Assembly (NCBI GenBank): GCA_036186865.1
Contig: AP025053.1
Location: 35,943,008-36,007,007 of the forward strand
Length of the DNA: 64,000 nt
Direction of reading: 5' to 3'
Origin: Eustoma russellianum
Lineage: Eukaryota > Streptophyta > Magnoliopsida > Gentianales > Gentianaceae
How positions within the stretch are numbered: position 1 is the stretch's first letter; each line of letters begins with the position of its first letter. Under the pieces are notes generated by a model, which was not told the origin of the DNA, searched no databases, and saw only the letters and a program-made list of their open reading frames with translations. The translations under genes were made by a program, and so were the position numbers. This document shows positions 23,674 to 35,719 of this stretch, piece after piece.

Positions 23674-24750
23674 GTGCCGAATATCAACACATGCGCGGAT
23701 TTGAGTTTCTCCCCAACTCACTGTGCATAGAACGATAATGGCCAATTATACAGATTACGGAGGCTTTGTGAATCCATTATATTCTTTGCAGTGATAGACT
23801 GACATAAATTTGCCATAATGTTCATAAGATGATAATTCTGTGGAAGTGTATATTCCATCTGTTTTCTAGGCTGATGTTGCTTATTTTTATGTTATCTCCT
23901 GTAAAACTACTTTTGATACTACTACACCTTGTGTTGATCCTCTGGCAGTGGACTGAAGTTTTGAATATAGTTTTTAACATCAAGTTTCTTTTGCGTTTAA
24001 TAAATAATCTTGTTTGTAAGCAAAAAAAAAAGGTATTAATGTTACATATCATGCTATGTCTCCTAGCGATAGCTTTTGCTGTCTTTGGGATATACTGGGT
24101 ATGTGTTGTTGTTGTTGGTTTTTTTGAGAGACAATCTTCTAGGACCAGTAGTTAACTGTATTAAAATAATCTTTTCTCTATGACAGTTCCTATGTTTCAA
24201 AGAGATCACTGCATATATTGCGTCAATAAACACAAAATGTCAGCCATCCAAAGTTGATAATTCTAACACTATGGTCTTAACTGGGATATTGCTGCCTGTG
24301 TGCTAGTATTTCACTGAGTCGTTGTTACATACATTTAGGGGTGCAGGCGCATGTAAAACTACACTGTGTTTCCCGTGGAGATGAATTTGGAAGGGTATTA
24401 ACTAAGACTAAACTGTGTTTCTGAAGAAACACTTCGAAATATATATATCCGAAACCAACGACAAAATAGCATCATATCAAGATAAGCTCTTAAAGTAGAA
24501 AATAAAGAAACAGAACTCATGCAACATGGCACATTTAAAAAAGCACTAGAAGCTTGCTGCTAGTGCTCAACTGCAGACCAGAAACTGAGATCAGCGATGT
24601 TCGCTCTCAGCGAGAAACTTTGCTAACATCAACTGTGAAATTATTACCAGAATACCGTGCAATTAGTTGGATGTGATTTTATGGGGAAAATTACCTCTTC
24701 TTACCATTTGATTTGGAAAGATACACGCAAGCCAGTTTATTTTTCGACAA
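23674..24750. other. Intergenic interval after SDS
   Basis: This is AT-rich sequence with no supported gene. The plus-strand frame 23829-24155 and its minus-strand mirror lack motifs. A likely SDS 3' UTR occupies the first few hundred bases. Confidence 0.6.
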
Positions 24751-24759
24751 GAATTTTCC

Positions 24760-25150
24760 GATCAATTAAAGAGAAAATTTTATAGGATGACAATGCGTCC
24801 AGTAATGCTATAGGGAACAGGGCTATCAAGATTTCACAGTCGCAGAAGATGGAAGTGGTAAAGATGAGGATGTTGAGGTGGATGTGTGGGCATAGAAGGT
24901 TAGACCGGCAGAAATGAGGTGTTTTTGGAAAGGTTAGGGGTGGCTAGTATAGCAGATAAGATAGGGGGATACTGAGATGGTTTAAACATGTCAAAAGGAG
25001 ACATACAAATGCGTTTGTCAGAACATTTGTAAGGCTCATTGTAGATGGGAAGAAGAATAAAGACCGCCCAAATTGACTTGAGATGAGCGGATTAGTTCTT
25101 TGAGGATAGGAGTTCATAGAGACATATGATTAAGGTTGACGAGATATAAG
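24760..25150 (+). mobile_element. RTE-clade LINE relic (3' end of reverse transcriptase)
   Basis: The translated segment shows MRPVML then GTGLS, followed by MRMLRWMCGHRRLDR and LRWFKHVKRR. This is the usual C-terminal tail of plant RTE-type non-LTR reverse transcriptases (MRMLRWMCGH...RWFGHVRRR). Several stops and frameshifts interrupt it. It is 5' truncated, as is common for these elements. Confidence 0.8.
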
Positions 25151-25227
25151 CAGGATATATGAGCACCTTAGAGTATATTTAGAGGCTTAAATACTATCTA
25201 CGGTTTAGGTTGACTTTGCACTTTTTT

Positions 25228-25295
25228 GTTTTTGTCATTGTTTTGCATTATATGTACACATGTTTTTGTCATTGTTTTGCATTATATGTACACAT
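25228..25295 (+). repeat. Two-copy tandem repeat, 34-bp unit
   Basis: The unit beginning GTTTTTGTCATTG and ending TATATGTACACAT occurs twice back to back. It lies just right of the RTE relic. Confidence 0.8.
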
Positions 25296-25607
25296 ACACG
25301 TTTATGTGTATTTTAATATCGACAGCTTCATATTTGTATTTACTGAATTTCCTCACTAACACACTAATATGATTGTGTCATTTATGCAGGTACATATAGA
25401 GCCGTTGGTCTTACCCGAATCAAAATCTCTATCTTGTGATAGAAGTATTGTTATGTGATAGAAGCAAAAAATGCTATTAGAATAGACTGAATATGATTGA
25501 TTTATCTCAATATGTATTTATATTAAAAGATACCTGTCATCTTCAAGACAAACCACAAAAGATGGTGCTATCCCGCACAAATATGCCAAAAAAAAAAAAA
25601 AAAAAAA

Positions 25608-25617
25608 NNNNNNNNNN
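25608..25617. other. 10-N assembly gap inside a poly-A run
   Basis: Ten N bases sit between A runs of about 19-21 bases. As at 7526-7535, a homopolymer probably defeated the assembly. The true length is unknown. Confidence 0.98.
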
Positions 25618-25944
25618 AAAAAAAAAAAAAAAAAAAAACACTGATGACAGACGATAAAATGACCAGAATACAATTTATTTTACCCAAAAATACCTTTCTT
25701 TTTATCGTCTTCCTTAAGGACATGAAAAGGGACTAACTGGACTACTGAAACATGGAGTACGCATAATGATCTGACCTTCAAACTCTCCGGTGGCCTTGGT
25801 GTATTTTTCTAGCAATCGAAACCTTGACGGCAACTTTGTTTCTTTGTTTTATTCTCCTCCAACGTTATTTCATTTTCTAGTTTGCAACTGAATAACTCGA
25901 TCAACGTTCATTCTCAAAATTTTAGGTAGTCACCGGAAAACCAG

Positions 25945-26198
25945 AACGCCGACATGCATGACGGCGAATTCAAGCACACAATGGAGCCCTTATGGGTACC
26001 CTTATGCATGACGCCGACATGCATGATGGCGAATTCTCACAATTTTATACGCTTATAAATAACGCCTGAGATTGCAGTAAAAAAAAAAAACCTGGATCCT
26101 TGGTATGGAATTTATTCTATAAAGCCTTATTGGATTTTGTTACGTTCAAAATAATAGCAGTCATCAAAACAATGGAGCCCTCCTGGGTATCCCTTTCC
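25945..26198. repeat. Short duplicated blocks overlapping the PLATZ 3' end
   Basis: GCCGACATGCATGA followed by GGCGAATTC occurs near 25950 and again near 26010. A second block, AATGGAGCCC followed by TGGGTA, occurs near 25980 and again at 26172, where it forms the last codons and stop of the PLATZ gene read on the minus strand. Confidence 0.7.
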
Positions 26199-29120
26199 GC
26201 CGGCGCCGTCGAGTCACGGGCTGCAAATCCATATTCACTACTTCTTGAGAAACCTCTGGCGCAGGCGATTCAGATATACAACTGGACAATTCCTTCTCTT
26301 TTGGACTGGACTCTACAATGTCGAATTTTCCTTCTTCAGCCAAGATGTTGTCGTTTTTGGCATCTGGAATTGCAATGTCTTCCCCGGAGGACACCTGAAA
26401 GGGATTCCTCACTAAATCTTGAAAGCTCAAACCAAAACCTAAGTGACATTGTAATTATCTAATTACAGAAAAATAATTACTCGTGCTTGCATAAATTTTA
26501 ATTTTTTCCGCCTACCATTTATTCACATTGGCTGGTTAGTGCAATTTATACTACAACAACATTATTATCACATTGCTCCCGCCTATAGCAGGATATGGGG
26601 CCAGATGTACGCAATCATATCCAATCATATCCATATGTTAGAAACACGTTGTTTTTAGATGAACCATAATGAAAATTGCATAAAACTGTATTGATCTACT
26701 TCATAATATAAGTCATTTTGACTTATTCAATCATATTACAAAGTCAAAGAAGGATGTGTCATTAACTCCACTCGAAATGTAAAGAGTTAGTGCAATTTAT
26801 AACTGTAAATTATTCAAAGACATCATTTAATACATTATTTAATCCTTAAAACTATCACCTACTTTCATTTCATAGTCCCTTATGGTAAATTCCAAGAGAC
26901 TTTATTTATTGAGTTGTCTCTACCTCTCCTCCGTTTATTCTTCTTTATCATCCAACTACTTTTAGTATTAATTACATTGATCATTTGGAAATAATACAAT
27001 AAATTAGAAAGACAAAAATAGAAAATAGACACGATTTTGAAAACTGATCAAAATAGAACAGTGAAACATGAAATTGAGACAAAGGGAGTATAAAGTATTA
27101 TTTTATACTTGTTTGCTTTGTACCATATAGGCATCAAGACAAATCAAACCTATGACTATTGTATTCCCAGCAATGTCCATGTATGTGCAGGGGAATATTG
27201 ATTATACTGATAATTGATTAACAATTAATTGAAAGAAAAAAGAAGAAGAATAAGATGATGATTTCAAAGGCCTACTACTTAGTACAAACCATTCTGTTTA
27301 TTAATCACTTGTCACATTATACATCTATAAATACTGGGTGATCAATTATGAGGTGAAATCCCTCATTCCGAGGTCCTCACTGCCCCAGCCTCAAGAAAAT
27401 GTGTGGAGGATGCAAATCAAGAGTCCAACGGTCTCCTAGATTGGGTAAGATCTTACGCAGTGACCCACACAAGGTGTCCCGCCGTAAACAGACCTTCAGC
27501 CTATCAGCAAAGGACCTACCATCAAAGGGACACTCACTGTCCCTGGAATCGAACTCTTGTAGCAAATTCCAACCTGAGTACCAACTGAACGAACTATGCC
27601 TTAGGGGCTATACCTTCTTTATCTAACCTGTCGTCTAGTCATAATATGACTAGTAGTTTTTAGTTTCGACTTTTAATATATCATTTTTCCTTTTTTTTTT
27701 TGAATTTTTAATTCTCTCATGTCCAAAAAATTAATTAATTGCACATGAAACAACATCAAAAAATACTACCAAAAAAAAGGTGGGTAATAGGAGAAAAAGT
27801 ATACCTTGCATGAAATGGAACAGTAACTATTGGGCCAGTCCTGAATGTATCTGCCGCAGGAGACACACGAGGTCCCACCCTTTGAATTTGTAGTTTTTGT
27901 ATCTTTCAGCTGCCGCCTTGGATTTAAATGCAGAGCTTTCTCTCCATTGATTTTGTATGTCTGCAGACATGGCGCAGTTAGGATAATACCATATTCCATC
28001 AAAAAAAATAAAAAAGAATAATATCATATCAACCAAGAAACTAAAGAAAGAAAAAAAAAAAAAAAGAGAAAACAAACATCATAACAGTTTTGCTATATAT
28101 CTTTGAAATCACATCAAATTTGTTCATCATCAAAGTTGAGCACATAATTTGAACATCAGTACAATTTGCTTTTTCACAAGAAAAACACGAAAATTGTGCA
28201 AATCTCTATTCACACATGTAGAGGGTTTTGCTATGGATCTAACACTTTCTATGACTATCTAAACCCAATACTTGAACACATATAAGTCGACGTAGCATGT
28301 TAAGATTGGAAAACACAATCAATTATTATATCATTAAGTGTATCAAGATTGGAAAACGCAATCAATTAGATCGTAAATCGTAACAGAGAAGCACGTGAAA
28401 ATATAATACAAAGCAAACATCTTTATGTGATTGTCCTACTTGAATCATGTAAAGAAAACATTTTTTTGGAGCAAAACATCTTTATATGATTAGCCATGGG
28501 TGTCTCTACTGTCCAGCCTCAATGATCAATCGGCCTTCTAGGTTAGTGAGGTGAGGACTTATGCAGTGAACTGCAAACAAGATATTCAGCCTAACAACAG
28601 TGAAACACCACACCGTGCGTGTTTCTGGGAACGAACTCTTGACAAATTTCAACCCGTGTACCAACTAGGCTATTACATGGGACGAAAGAAAACGTTTTTA
28701 TTTACTATTATAACTTCTGGAACAAGCAGAATATTTTATTATGACTCACAGTAAGAGAGCAGAAAAACCTACTTGAATTTTAGAACAATTAAGATGTTTC
28801 TGAATATCTTGTAGACGAACAACATCATGGTACACGTACTTGCAGATCTGGAAAAATTGATGACCGCTATGATCGCAGAGAGAATCTATACAGTGTTTGC
28901 ATATTCCGATGCCGCAATCAATACAAAACATGTTCTTCTCGTTCTTTCGAAGATCATGATGATCCGGACACGGATCAAAGAATTTGCATATAAGCAAATT
29001 CCTCACCCAAGTGGCCAAACAAATTGCATATCCCACCTATAAGCAAGCAAAAGTTGGATAAAACCTGTAAGTGGTTAGAAAAATTTTCAGAATCTCAATT
29101 AAAAAGAAATTACAAACCAT
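26164..29120 (-). CDS. PLATZ plant-specific zinc-binding transcription factor
   Basis: PLATZ proteins bind A/T-rich DNA through zinc and mostly repress transcription, including RNA polymerase III targets in endosperm. The exons proposed are 29120-29118 (ATG only), 29036-28773, 27960-27805 and 26394-26164, giving 217 aa. Seen in order: WVRNLLICKFFDPCPDHH, RKNEKNMFCIDCGIGICKHC, HQFFQICKYVYHDVVRLQD, LNCSKIQ, then SCVSCGRYIQDWPNSYCSIS with the second Cys set, an acidic linker, and a basic tail TRRRRRKGIPRR that could be a nuclear signal. The exon at 29036 opens right after a splice acceptor with GTG GGA TAT, so the start codon must lie upstream. The nearest ATG directly followed by a GT donor is at 29118-29120; that choice is inference. 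All Cys/His positions of the family appear intact. Confidence 0.88.
27378..27612 (-). repeat. tRNA-derived SINE, copy 1, in PLATZ intron
   Basis: On the minus strand the element starts with a tRNA-like head: an A-box-like TTCGTTCAGTTGGTAC, then the B box GAGTTCGATTCC about 30 bases on. A GC-richer body follows. It lies in the last PLATZ intron (26395-27804). A related copy is at 28505-28682. Confidence 0.75.
28505..28682 (-). repeat. tRNA-derived SINE, copy 2, in PLATZ intron
   Basis: It has the same orientation and order as 27378-27612: an A-box-like end (AGTTGGTACACGGG), a B-box region (AGAGTTCGTTCCC) and a shared body including ATATTCAGCCTA-like motifs read on the plus strand. It is more diverged. 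It lies in the PLATZ intron 27961-28772. Confidence 0.7.
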
Positions 29121-29499
29121 TTTGACTGTGTAGATTTTTCTTTCTTTTGATGCAAAAGTATACTGCGTCGAGGCAAAGTACGAGGATTAGATGACAATGA
29201 CATGCTTTTAAAAAGGTCATGATGTACGAGATTGAAGGGGATAAAATACGTGATATACACAAAGGAAAAGTAGGATGCAGCGAACGAGATTGACATGAAA
29301 CTATATTTTTTTTTTGTAATTTAAATTTTATATATAAAGCCAAACTGAAAACGGAAATCTTTACCAAATCGTAAAAATTGAGATATCTACTCGATTTAAG
29401 GAAGAAATTTGGAGCTCCTAATCGATGGGAAATGGAAAACTATCTTTTTTATAAGTACAAAGAAGAAAGCACCAAAAATACTACACGCGCTATTCTTTA

Positions 29500-29500
29500 A

Positions 29501-29578
<78 letters not shown>
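29500..29578 (+). repeat. (AAT)n microsatellite
   Basis: About 26 perfect units of AAT/ATA lie upstream of the PLATZ start. The overlapping poly-Ile and poly-Asn frames are artefacts of the repeat. Confidence 0.98.
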
Positions 29579-31138
29579 TTTGCACATGCACAAAGGAGTT
29601 GCGATGGTCTATATCGGCAATTATTGTTCGTTGTAAGATATAACAACATCGACAACAACATTACTTCGTTGCGTTAGAGTCTCCCGCCTATGACGAGATA
29701 TGTTCGTTATTAGATATACCAAGGCTAATGATAAAGTATCTGCGCCAAAGTTACATTTACCTATAATTATACCTGTTTTAGACTACCTAAGCATTAGACT
29801 ACTCTCTGGGAACATGGTCAACTAGAAATTTTTATGTTCTCCATTATTAAACCTTGAAAAGAAATCATAGTATTGCTCTAAATTTCTATATTCAAAGTTC
29901 ATCCAAATCAACCTCTGTTCTTTTTTTTTTCTTTTTTTTATAACAAAACTCAAAATTTTCTTTCTTTTTTGGAAAATATGCAGACTAGATTACATTGGGA
30001 GAGACGAAAAACATTGAGAATCAGAGTCGAACATCACAGAATTTACAGCCAAAAAAGTATTCTTCGACCAATTAAAGGGGAGTGATATACGCACCACAAT
30101 TAATTATGATCGATAATGATGTTTGATGTTTTTATTTCAATTAAAAATACACAATTATCTAAAGGGTAGAGGAAAAACTAATGAAGATCTTATTATAGAT
30201 TCGTCGAAGCATCGTGATCAAACAAACATTATATTTTCTTTCATAGGATAAAGTCAGTGTCGTTACTACACTCAAACAAACATATATCTAAAAAATACAA
30301 AAAGGACTGACATAATGACATCATGTCATATAAAATTTACATTAATTATAAGAACATAATAACATGATTTCATATAAGATTTACATAGATATAAATAATA
30401 GATGATGGACTAAAAAAGAGTCAATGGCTTCCAAAAGGTTGGCGGTGAAAATCGATGATGACATCAACCATACAATTTAGTGCACTATATTAATGACAAA
30501 TGTCAAGTTACATGTTAAATTGTGATCTAATTGGTGGGGGAAAAACTAAAGTTTACCTAATTTATGCCTGGTTTAGGATACAATCTCTATTCAATCTAAA
30601 ATGATTATAAACCAATTTTGCAGAGGTGTAAATTTAACATCTTGTTTGTGAAACAAATGTTTATCAATACAAAGATAATATGTTTTGAAAGATAGACGAT
30701 CCTATTGAAAGCTTTGGAAAATTCTGATTAGTTTTTTTTTTCTATTCTTCTTTTCTCTCCTCTGATATTAAACACTTCTGATGTGTAAATTCATCATCTT
30801 CCCGTAGAACAAGCGAAAAGAAGAAACTGTATATCTTGAGAGGCTTTTGCTGTTTTTTTTTACCCTGCTCAGTTGTTGGAAATAATTTAGCTTTATGGGC
30901 AGTAATTTCGTTACGTATCGACTTTTCTTTCTTGTTTGCTTTCTTTTTTCTCTGTATTGTTACCATATCTTTTATATATTTTCTACAATTTTATATTTTT
31001 GTGTTGTTAGTTTATCATCTCCATGTACTCCGAGCTTACATTTTCAACATTTTCCATTAGAAAGAATGATTCTCCATTGTTTTTTCTCTAGAGAAAGGGG
31101 GAAAAAGAAAAAAAAAAGTCAGATTGATCAAAGTTTTA

Positions 31139-31182
<44 letters not shown>
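31139..31182 (+). repeat. (TG)n(TA)n compound microsatellite
   Basis: About eight TG units run directly into about fourteen TA units. No gene context. Confidence 0.95.
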
Positions 31183-31185
<3 letters not shown>

Positions 31186-31919
31186 ATTTGCATGGTAGTT
31201 TCCCAATTTCTGAAAGTACTTTTATGTTCGTATTATAGTTTATCATGTACGTCAACATTTTCTCGCTTGTCTCTGCTTCTTCCAGATTGTTTATTCCCTT
31301 TGTTTTTGCCGAAGGTAATTGCCTCTTCGCTTTGAACCACAATTATTTACAGGGTTCAAAGTGATTTTGGCAACTGATATAAAAGAGGGCCTTTTGTTTT
31401 TTGTCTCTGTTTTTTTTTGCTTTTGACCTTTCAATGAGTAGATACCCCCCCCCCCCCCCTCCCTCTTCACTCATCTTAGATGTGTGAGGTGGGATACCCT
31501 CACGCACAATTCTTTTACCACCTCCTGCTGCCACGTAGTGTACGGTGGAGAGAGATATAAATAAATAAGAAATATAATAATTGATACAAACTTTCTTCTT
31601 TGTATATTTATTATTGACACTATTTTTTTTTATCTTATTGGTCTTTAAGTGTGTAATAGTTATTCATTGACCACTATAAAATTTGCCAAACTAACTCCGT
31701 CTTAAAATATAAATTCAGTTTGTCATTTTAAAACAATATAAAAGAAACTGTTTGCTATCAAATTTTATCTCTGAGAGAAACTCCTTACTCGCCTGAATTT
31801 GTAGCATGAATCTTATTTATTATTAAATAGTGATATTTGCTACGCGGTTGCGATAAGTTGGAAGAATATCTCACAGTATTTAAAAAGAAAAAAATTAACT
31901 ATATATCATCATCAATATC

Positions 31920-32205
31920 AACACATATTCAGTATATTCCAATAACAACAAAAGTTATCGTTAAAGTTTGAAACATAAGAGTCATGGAAACAATATCTCA
32001 ATCCTAAAGAATAGAGTTTTGCTGCCTAAAGTCTAGAAAGGATAAGATGCATGCAAACAATATCTCTATCTTTTTGCTGCCTAAAGTTTAGAAAGGACAA
32101 GATGCATGCCAACAATATCTCTATCTTAAAGAATAAAAAGTTTGTTAAAGTTTGTTTCGGTGAGACTCCCGCCTTATATATACATGCACACAGCCGGCTC
32201 TATAT
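31920..32205 (+). repeat. Decayed SINE-like copy with an internal 55-bp tandem duplication
   Basis: AACAACAAAAGTTATCGTTA at 31943 and TCGGTGAGACTCCCGCC near 32158 match the ends of the family at 1181 and 11200. Inside, a block from GCTGCCTAAAG to ATATCTCTATCT occurs twice in tandem (32021-32074 and 32076-32128) with a few differences. Confidence 0.65.
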
Positions 32206-32672
32206 AACACTTCGAAGTAAAATGATACTACACCATAAAAAAACGACAGGAAAATGACATGAAAAATGATAGAGAAATTAAAGAAAACACATTGGATTCA
32301 CACACAATATATCCCCACCCCCTGCCCCATCCCGCATTATTACACGGTTTTGTAGCGTTTTATTGTTCTATTTTTTTTTTGTTTGACTTCAATCAGACTC
32401 GTCCTTAGACTTTGTCATCGATGCGGTCTTCTAACTAACAACAAAAGTGCTTTTACATTTTGACTAGGTATCTGTTGCTATGGGATCTTTTACAAATTAT
32501 TTTACCAATATAAATTTTACAATCTAACAAATTTGAATCTGAATTAATTTAGTCCACAAAAGCCAGTGTTGCATTTTGTCAAAATCGAAATTTTGGATCT
32601 TGATTGGTAGAAATGACAAAAGAATTGAGAGTAAAACATAATGGCCAACCTACATATGATTTGGAAAGCAAT

Positions 32673-32800
32673 TAATTTACATTATGTCAATATCAAAGAT
32701 AGATTCATCAAATCTAAGAAGAAACTCATTTCCTTTGGCCAACTAATTAAATTGAGGTACTGCATTTGGCAAAATATAAATCATCTATACAGATGTATAG
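32673..32800 (+). repeat. Dispersed direct repeat, copy 1
   Basis: The segment from TGTCAATATCAAAGATAGA through AAATCTAAGAAGAAACTC, GGCCAACTAA and TGCATTTGGC matches 33180-33300 in the same order. I estimate about three quarters identity by eye. No coding content was recognised. Confidence 0.8.
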
Positions 32801-33179
32801 CCCTATTTGCTAAATCCACACAACTTAGAGCAGGGTAATTATTTTTTATGTGTTTTGGATGTTATTATTTTAAATCATGTTTGCCTTCTCTCATTTTTCT
32901 TAAATTATTCATTACGTACATATGTATAAGATACCAGTGGATCGACACATCTAGACGAAATTTTTATTATGAGTTATTGAAAAAAACCTATGTTTGTTTC
33001 TAACATATGGATATCGTTGATACATCCGACTTTCCATACTCTGTCATAGGCGGGAGCTTCTAAGGCAATAGAGCAATGTTATTGTCGTTGTATCTGAAGT
33101 ATAAGAGATTAAAAAATTAAGTAGGTCAGAACTGTGGTCCAAAATAAAGCTTAAACAAATGCATTGCCAAGCAATGACA

Positions 33180-33300
33180 CAGTGTCAATATCAAGACAGA
33201 ATCATCAAAATCTAAGAAGAAACTCCTTCCCATAGGCCAACTAACATTGATCAATGAAGCTGCATTTGGCGAAATATGAACCATCTTCACAAGGATAAAA
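33180..33300 (+). repeat. Dispersed direct repeat, copy 2
   Basis: This is the partner of 32673-32800, about 230 bp upstream of the ANTH gene start. Shared anchors are GTGTCAATATCAA, AAATCTAAGAAGAAACTCC, GGCCAACTAAC and CTGCATTTGGCGAAATAT. Confidence 0.8.
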
Positions 33301-33534
33301 ATGACAACCTTTGTTAATCCCAAGCAAAGTTACAATTGTTAATGCCTCCTCCAAGCCAACCGTTCCACCCCACCCCCACCCCCCTCAAGTAGGCATGTCG
33401 TTGAATGTTATGTAAATCAGATCAAATCAATGTTAAACAGATCAAATAAATAAACCCTAAAGTTTTCCTCATCATCCCACAAGTCATCATCCTTCCAAGC
33501 CACCCCCCACCTCCCCACCCCCCAAACTAGCCTA

Positions 33535-34905
33535 ATGATTCCTAGGAGAATTAGGCAGGTGTTCTGCAACCTAAAAGAGAACACAAGTGTAAGATATGCA
33601 AAGATTGCAACAATAGGAGGCTTTTGTGACCTTGATCTCCTAGTAATAAAGGCAACTTCTCCTGATGACTTTCCACTGAGTGACAAATATGTGCATCAAG
33701 TATTGAACATATTTCTCATTGCCCCAACCACATGTAGAAGGTTTGTGTCATGCTTAGCTCGACGATTCTTGAAGACTCAATGCTGGCGCGTCGCCTTAAA
33801 ATCCCTCCTCCTCCTCCACCGCCTCCTGAGATCACTGCCAGTTAACAGCACATTCCGGGCAGAAATGTTAAGGGCTCGATTACACAAGTGTATATCACTA
33901 AATCCATGCCATTTCCGCGATATCTCGTCAAATACAGCTGAAGACTACACTCTCTTTATAAGATCGTATGCTTATCTGCTTGATGAAGCCCTGGAATGCA
34001 TTTCAATAGATTATACTGAAGAAGACACAGAGGAAGAAAGCACGCCAAAGCGCGTATCAGACAAAATGCAAAAACTTGGAAGAATGATAGATATGTTGCC
34101 ACAACTGCAGAGCTTGATTGATGGGGTCATGAATTGCAGGCCTATAGGGGCAGCTGCCAAGAATTTCTTAGTGAAATCAACAATGAAGTATATAATTCGA
34201 GACAGCTTCATTTGTTACACAAATTTCAGGAAGGCAATTGTTGTTATTTTAGACAATCTCATTCAATTACCATACAGGGATTCTATAAAAGCATTTGACA
34301 TTTACAAAAGATCATCAAGTCAAGCAATTCATCTCTCTGAATTCTATGATTGGTGTAGAAGTATGGGATTTTGTGGAGCATATGAATATCCCTTTGTTGA
34401 TCCAATCCCTGATATACAAGTCCGTGCTCTCGGGGCTTTTTTGCAAGGAATGTGGCAGTTAACAGAGTCCTCAGAGTCATCAACATCTCCTAAATCATCA
34501 AGAATCCCGTCTCCAGACAATCGCGATAAACATGTCATCGAAAACAAAGGTTCCAAAGAAGTAATGGTTGAAGGAAAAAAGGAGCAAATGGGATTTGTGA
34601 AAGATTATAAAGAAATGGAGAATTTGATTAAATTTGAAGATGAGGAGAATGAAGAAAGCTGGGAAGTTCTTTTGGAGGCTTCTCTTCCTGCTTCAAGAAA
34701 TGTTACAAGTAACAATGCTTTGTTCTTCAACAATGACTATGGAAATGGGCCTCAAGTGATTGGAAACAATGCTGCAAATTTGTTTGCAAGTCAGGTGAAT
34801 CAATGCCAAATACAAGTATGCTGTCCATATGGAAATCCTTCTGCCCCTATCTATTTTTATCATCCTTATAATGTCCCCATTCAACATGGACCATTTTCTA
34901 CATAG
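33535..34905 (+). CDS. ANTH-domain putative clathrin assembly protein (AP180/CALM-like)
   Basis: ANTH proteins bind phosphoinositides and clathrin and recruit cargo at the plasma membrane or TGN. This gene is one uninterrupted exon of 456 aa. Residues 1 to about 285 fit the ANTH fold: VRYAKIAT then LDLLVIKATSPDD, PLSDKYVHQVLNIF, a helix with CWRVALKSLLLLHRLLRS, and FIRSYAYLLDEALECIS. The C-terminal third is polar and low in complexity, with FVKDYKEMENLIKFEDEE and a Tyr/Pro-rich end; I see no clear DPF or NPF motif. The lack of introns and the sequence resemble the At1g33340-type subgroup. The ATG follows a C-rich leader, and no earlier in-frame Met is credible. No damage is seen. Confidence 0.93.
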   Translation: MIPRRIRQVFCNLKENTSVRYAKIATIGGFCDLDLLVIKATSPDDFPLSDKYVHQVLNIFLIAPTTCRRFVSCLARRFLKTQCWRVALKSLLLLHRLLRSLPVNSTFRAEMLRARLHKCISLNPCHFRDISSNTAEDYTLFIRSYAYLLDEALECISIDYTEEDTEEESTPKRVSDKMQKLGRMIDMLPQLQSLIDGVMNCRPIGAAAKNFLVKSTMKYIIRDSFICYTNFRKAIVVILDNLIQLPYRDSIKAFDIYKRSSSQAIHLSEFYDWCRSMGFCGAYEYPFVDPIPDIQVRALGAFLQGMWQLTESSESSTSPKSSRIPSPDNRDKHVIENKGSKEVMVEGKKEQMGFVKDYKEMENLIKFEDEENEESWEVLLEASLPASRNVTSNNALFFNNDYGNGPQVIGNNAANLFASQVNQCQIQVCCPYGNPSAPIYFYHPYNVPIQHGPFST

Positions 34906-35719
34906 CCTTTGGAATATTGATGTTTCTTGAGCTTTATTTATATATACGCATAAACTTTTTTCGGGTTGCTTAACTAAATCAGTTATGGGATTATGTGGAA
35001 CATGATTCTTTAAATTTAATATGGAGAAATGGAGCTGCATATGGTAGAATGATGATGGATCTATGACACATTTATAAGCATTTTTGTTTAAAATTTGTGT
35101 TCCTTGGGTTTTCTTTACGATCTTTGTGTACATGTATTCCTTTTCCCCTTTTATGTGTTGTATTTTCCAATGTAAGTCAATATTTGAATTTTTAATCAGG
35201 GATTCATATGTTCAAGATTTTGAACTTCAATAAGGGTCATACAGACTAGGAAGGGGGTGTGGGTGTGGGTGTGCGCGTGCGTGTGTTTGAACTAAATAAG
35301 ACTTCCATATCACAGGCAATCGCTCTGCTTTAGTCCATCAACTGGAAGAAATCTGACAGTGTTTCTACTTTAAAGTATATAGAAGCAGAATTTTGTTATG
35401 ACGCCCCCAGTTATTACGCGATTACTTTCTCAGGTCCAGAAGATTTAATGACATTTCTTTCGTCAGAGAAATTCAATCCATAATTGCGAATTTATAAAGG
35501 ATCACAAAACACCTCCATCATGATATATCATTGTTATCTATAGTCTATGTTCGCAATACAGTTAAAAAGAATACTGATTTGAACATTTTTTTTATCAGAG
35601 TTACTATTCTTTCGAGCCATTCTGGTTAGAACACGAAAATTTTCTTGAATTGCCTTCAACTCAGACAAGAAATTCAAGTATAACCACTTTATCTTTTCAT
35701 TTTTTTTTTGAAAAGTGCC
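34906..35719. other. 3' flank of ANTH gene and intergenic sequence
   Basis: This should include the ANTH 3' UTR. A G/GTGTG-rich run lies near 35250-35287. No gene is seen. Confidence 0.6.

Larger units (their letters stand above)
26165..33534. other. AT-rich SINE- and microsatellite-rich background around PLATZ
   Basis: Outside the PLATZ exons I see no other gene here. Noted within it are SINE copies (27378-27612, 28505-28682), the repeat family with CCCGCCTATG cores (26550-26640, 29640-29710, reverse at 33030-33100), microsatellites and a decayed SINE-like copy (31920-32205). The stretch 29700-31900 has no supported feature beyond simple repeats. Confidence 0.5.

Noticed and set aside
27378..28682. 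tRNA genes at the B-box motifs
   Set aside because: Only tRNA-like heads with A and B boxes occur, without a foldable cloverleaf; they are SINE promoters.
29500..29578. Regular short repeats considered as a CRISPR array
   Set aside because: It is a plant nuclear microsatellite with no spacers. No CRISPR-like structure occurs anywhere in the window.
29396..29636. Poly-Ile frames
   Set aside because: They are translations of the (AAT)n microsatellite.
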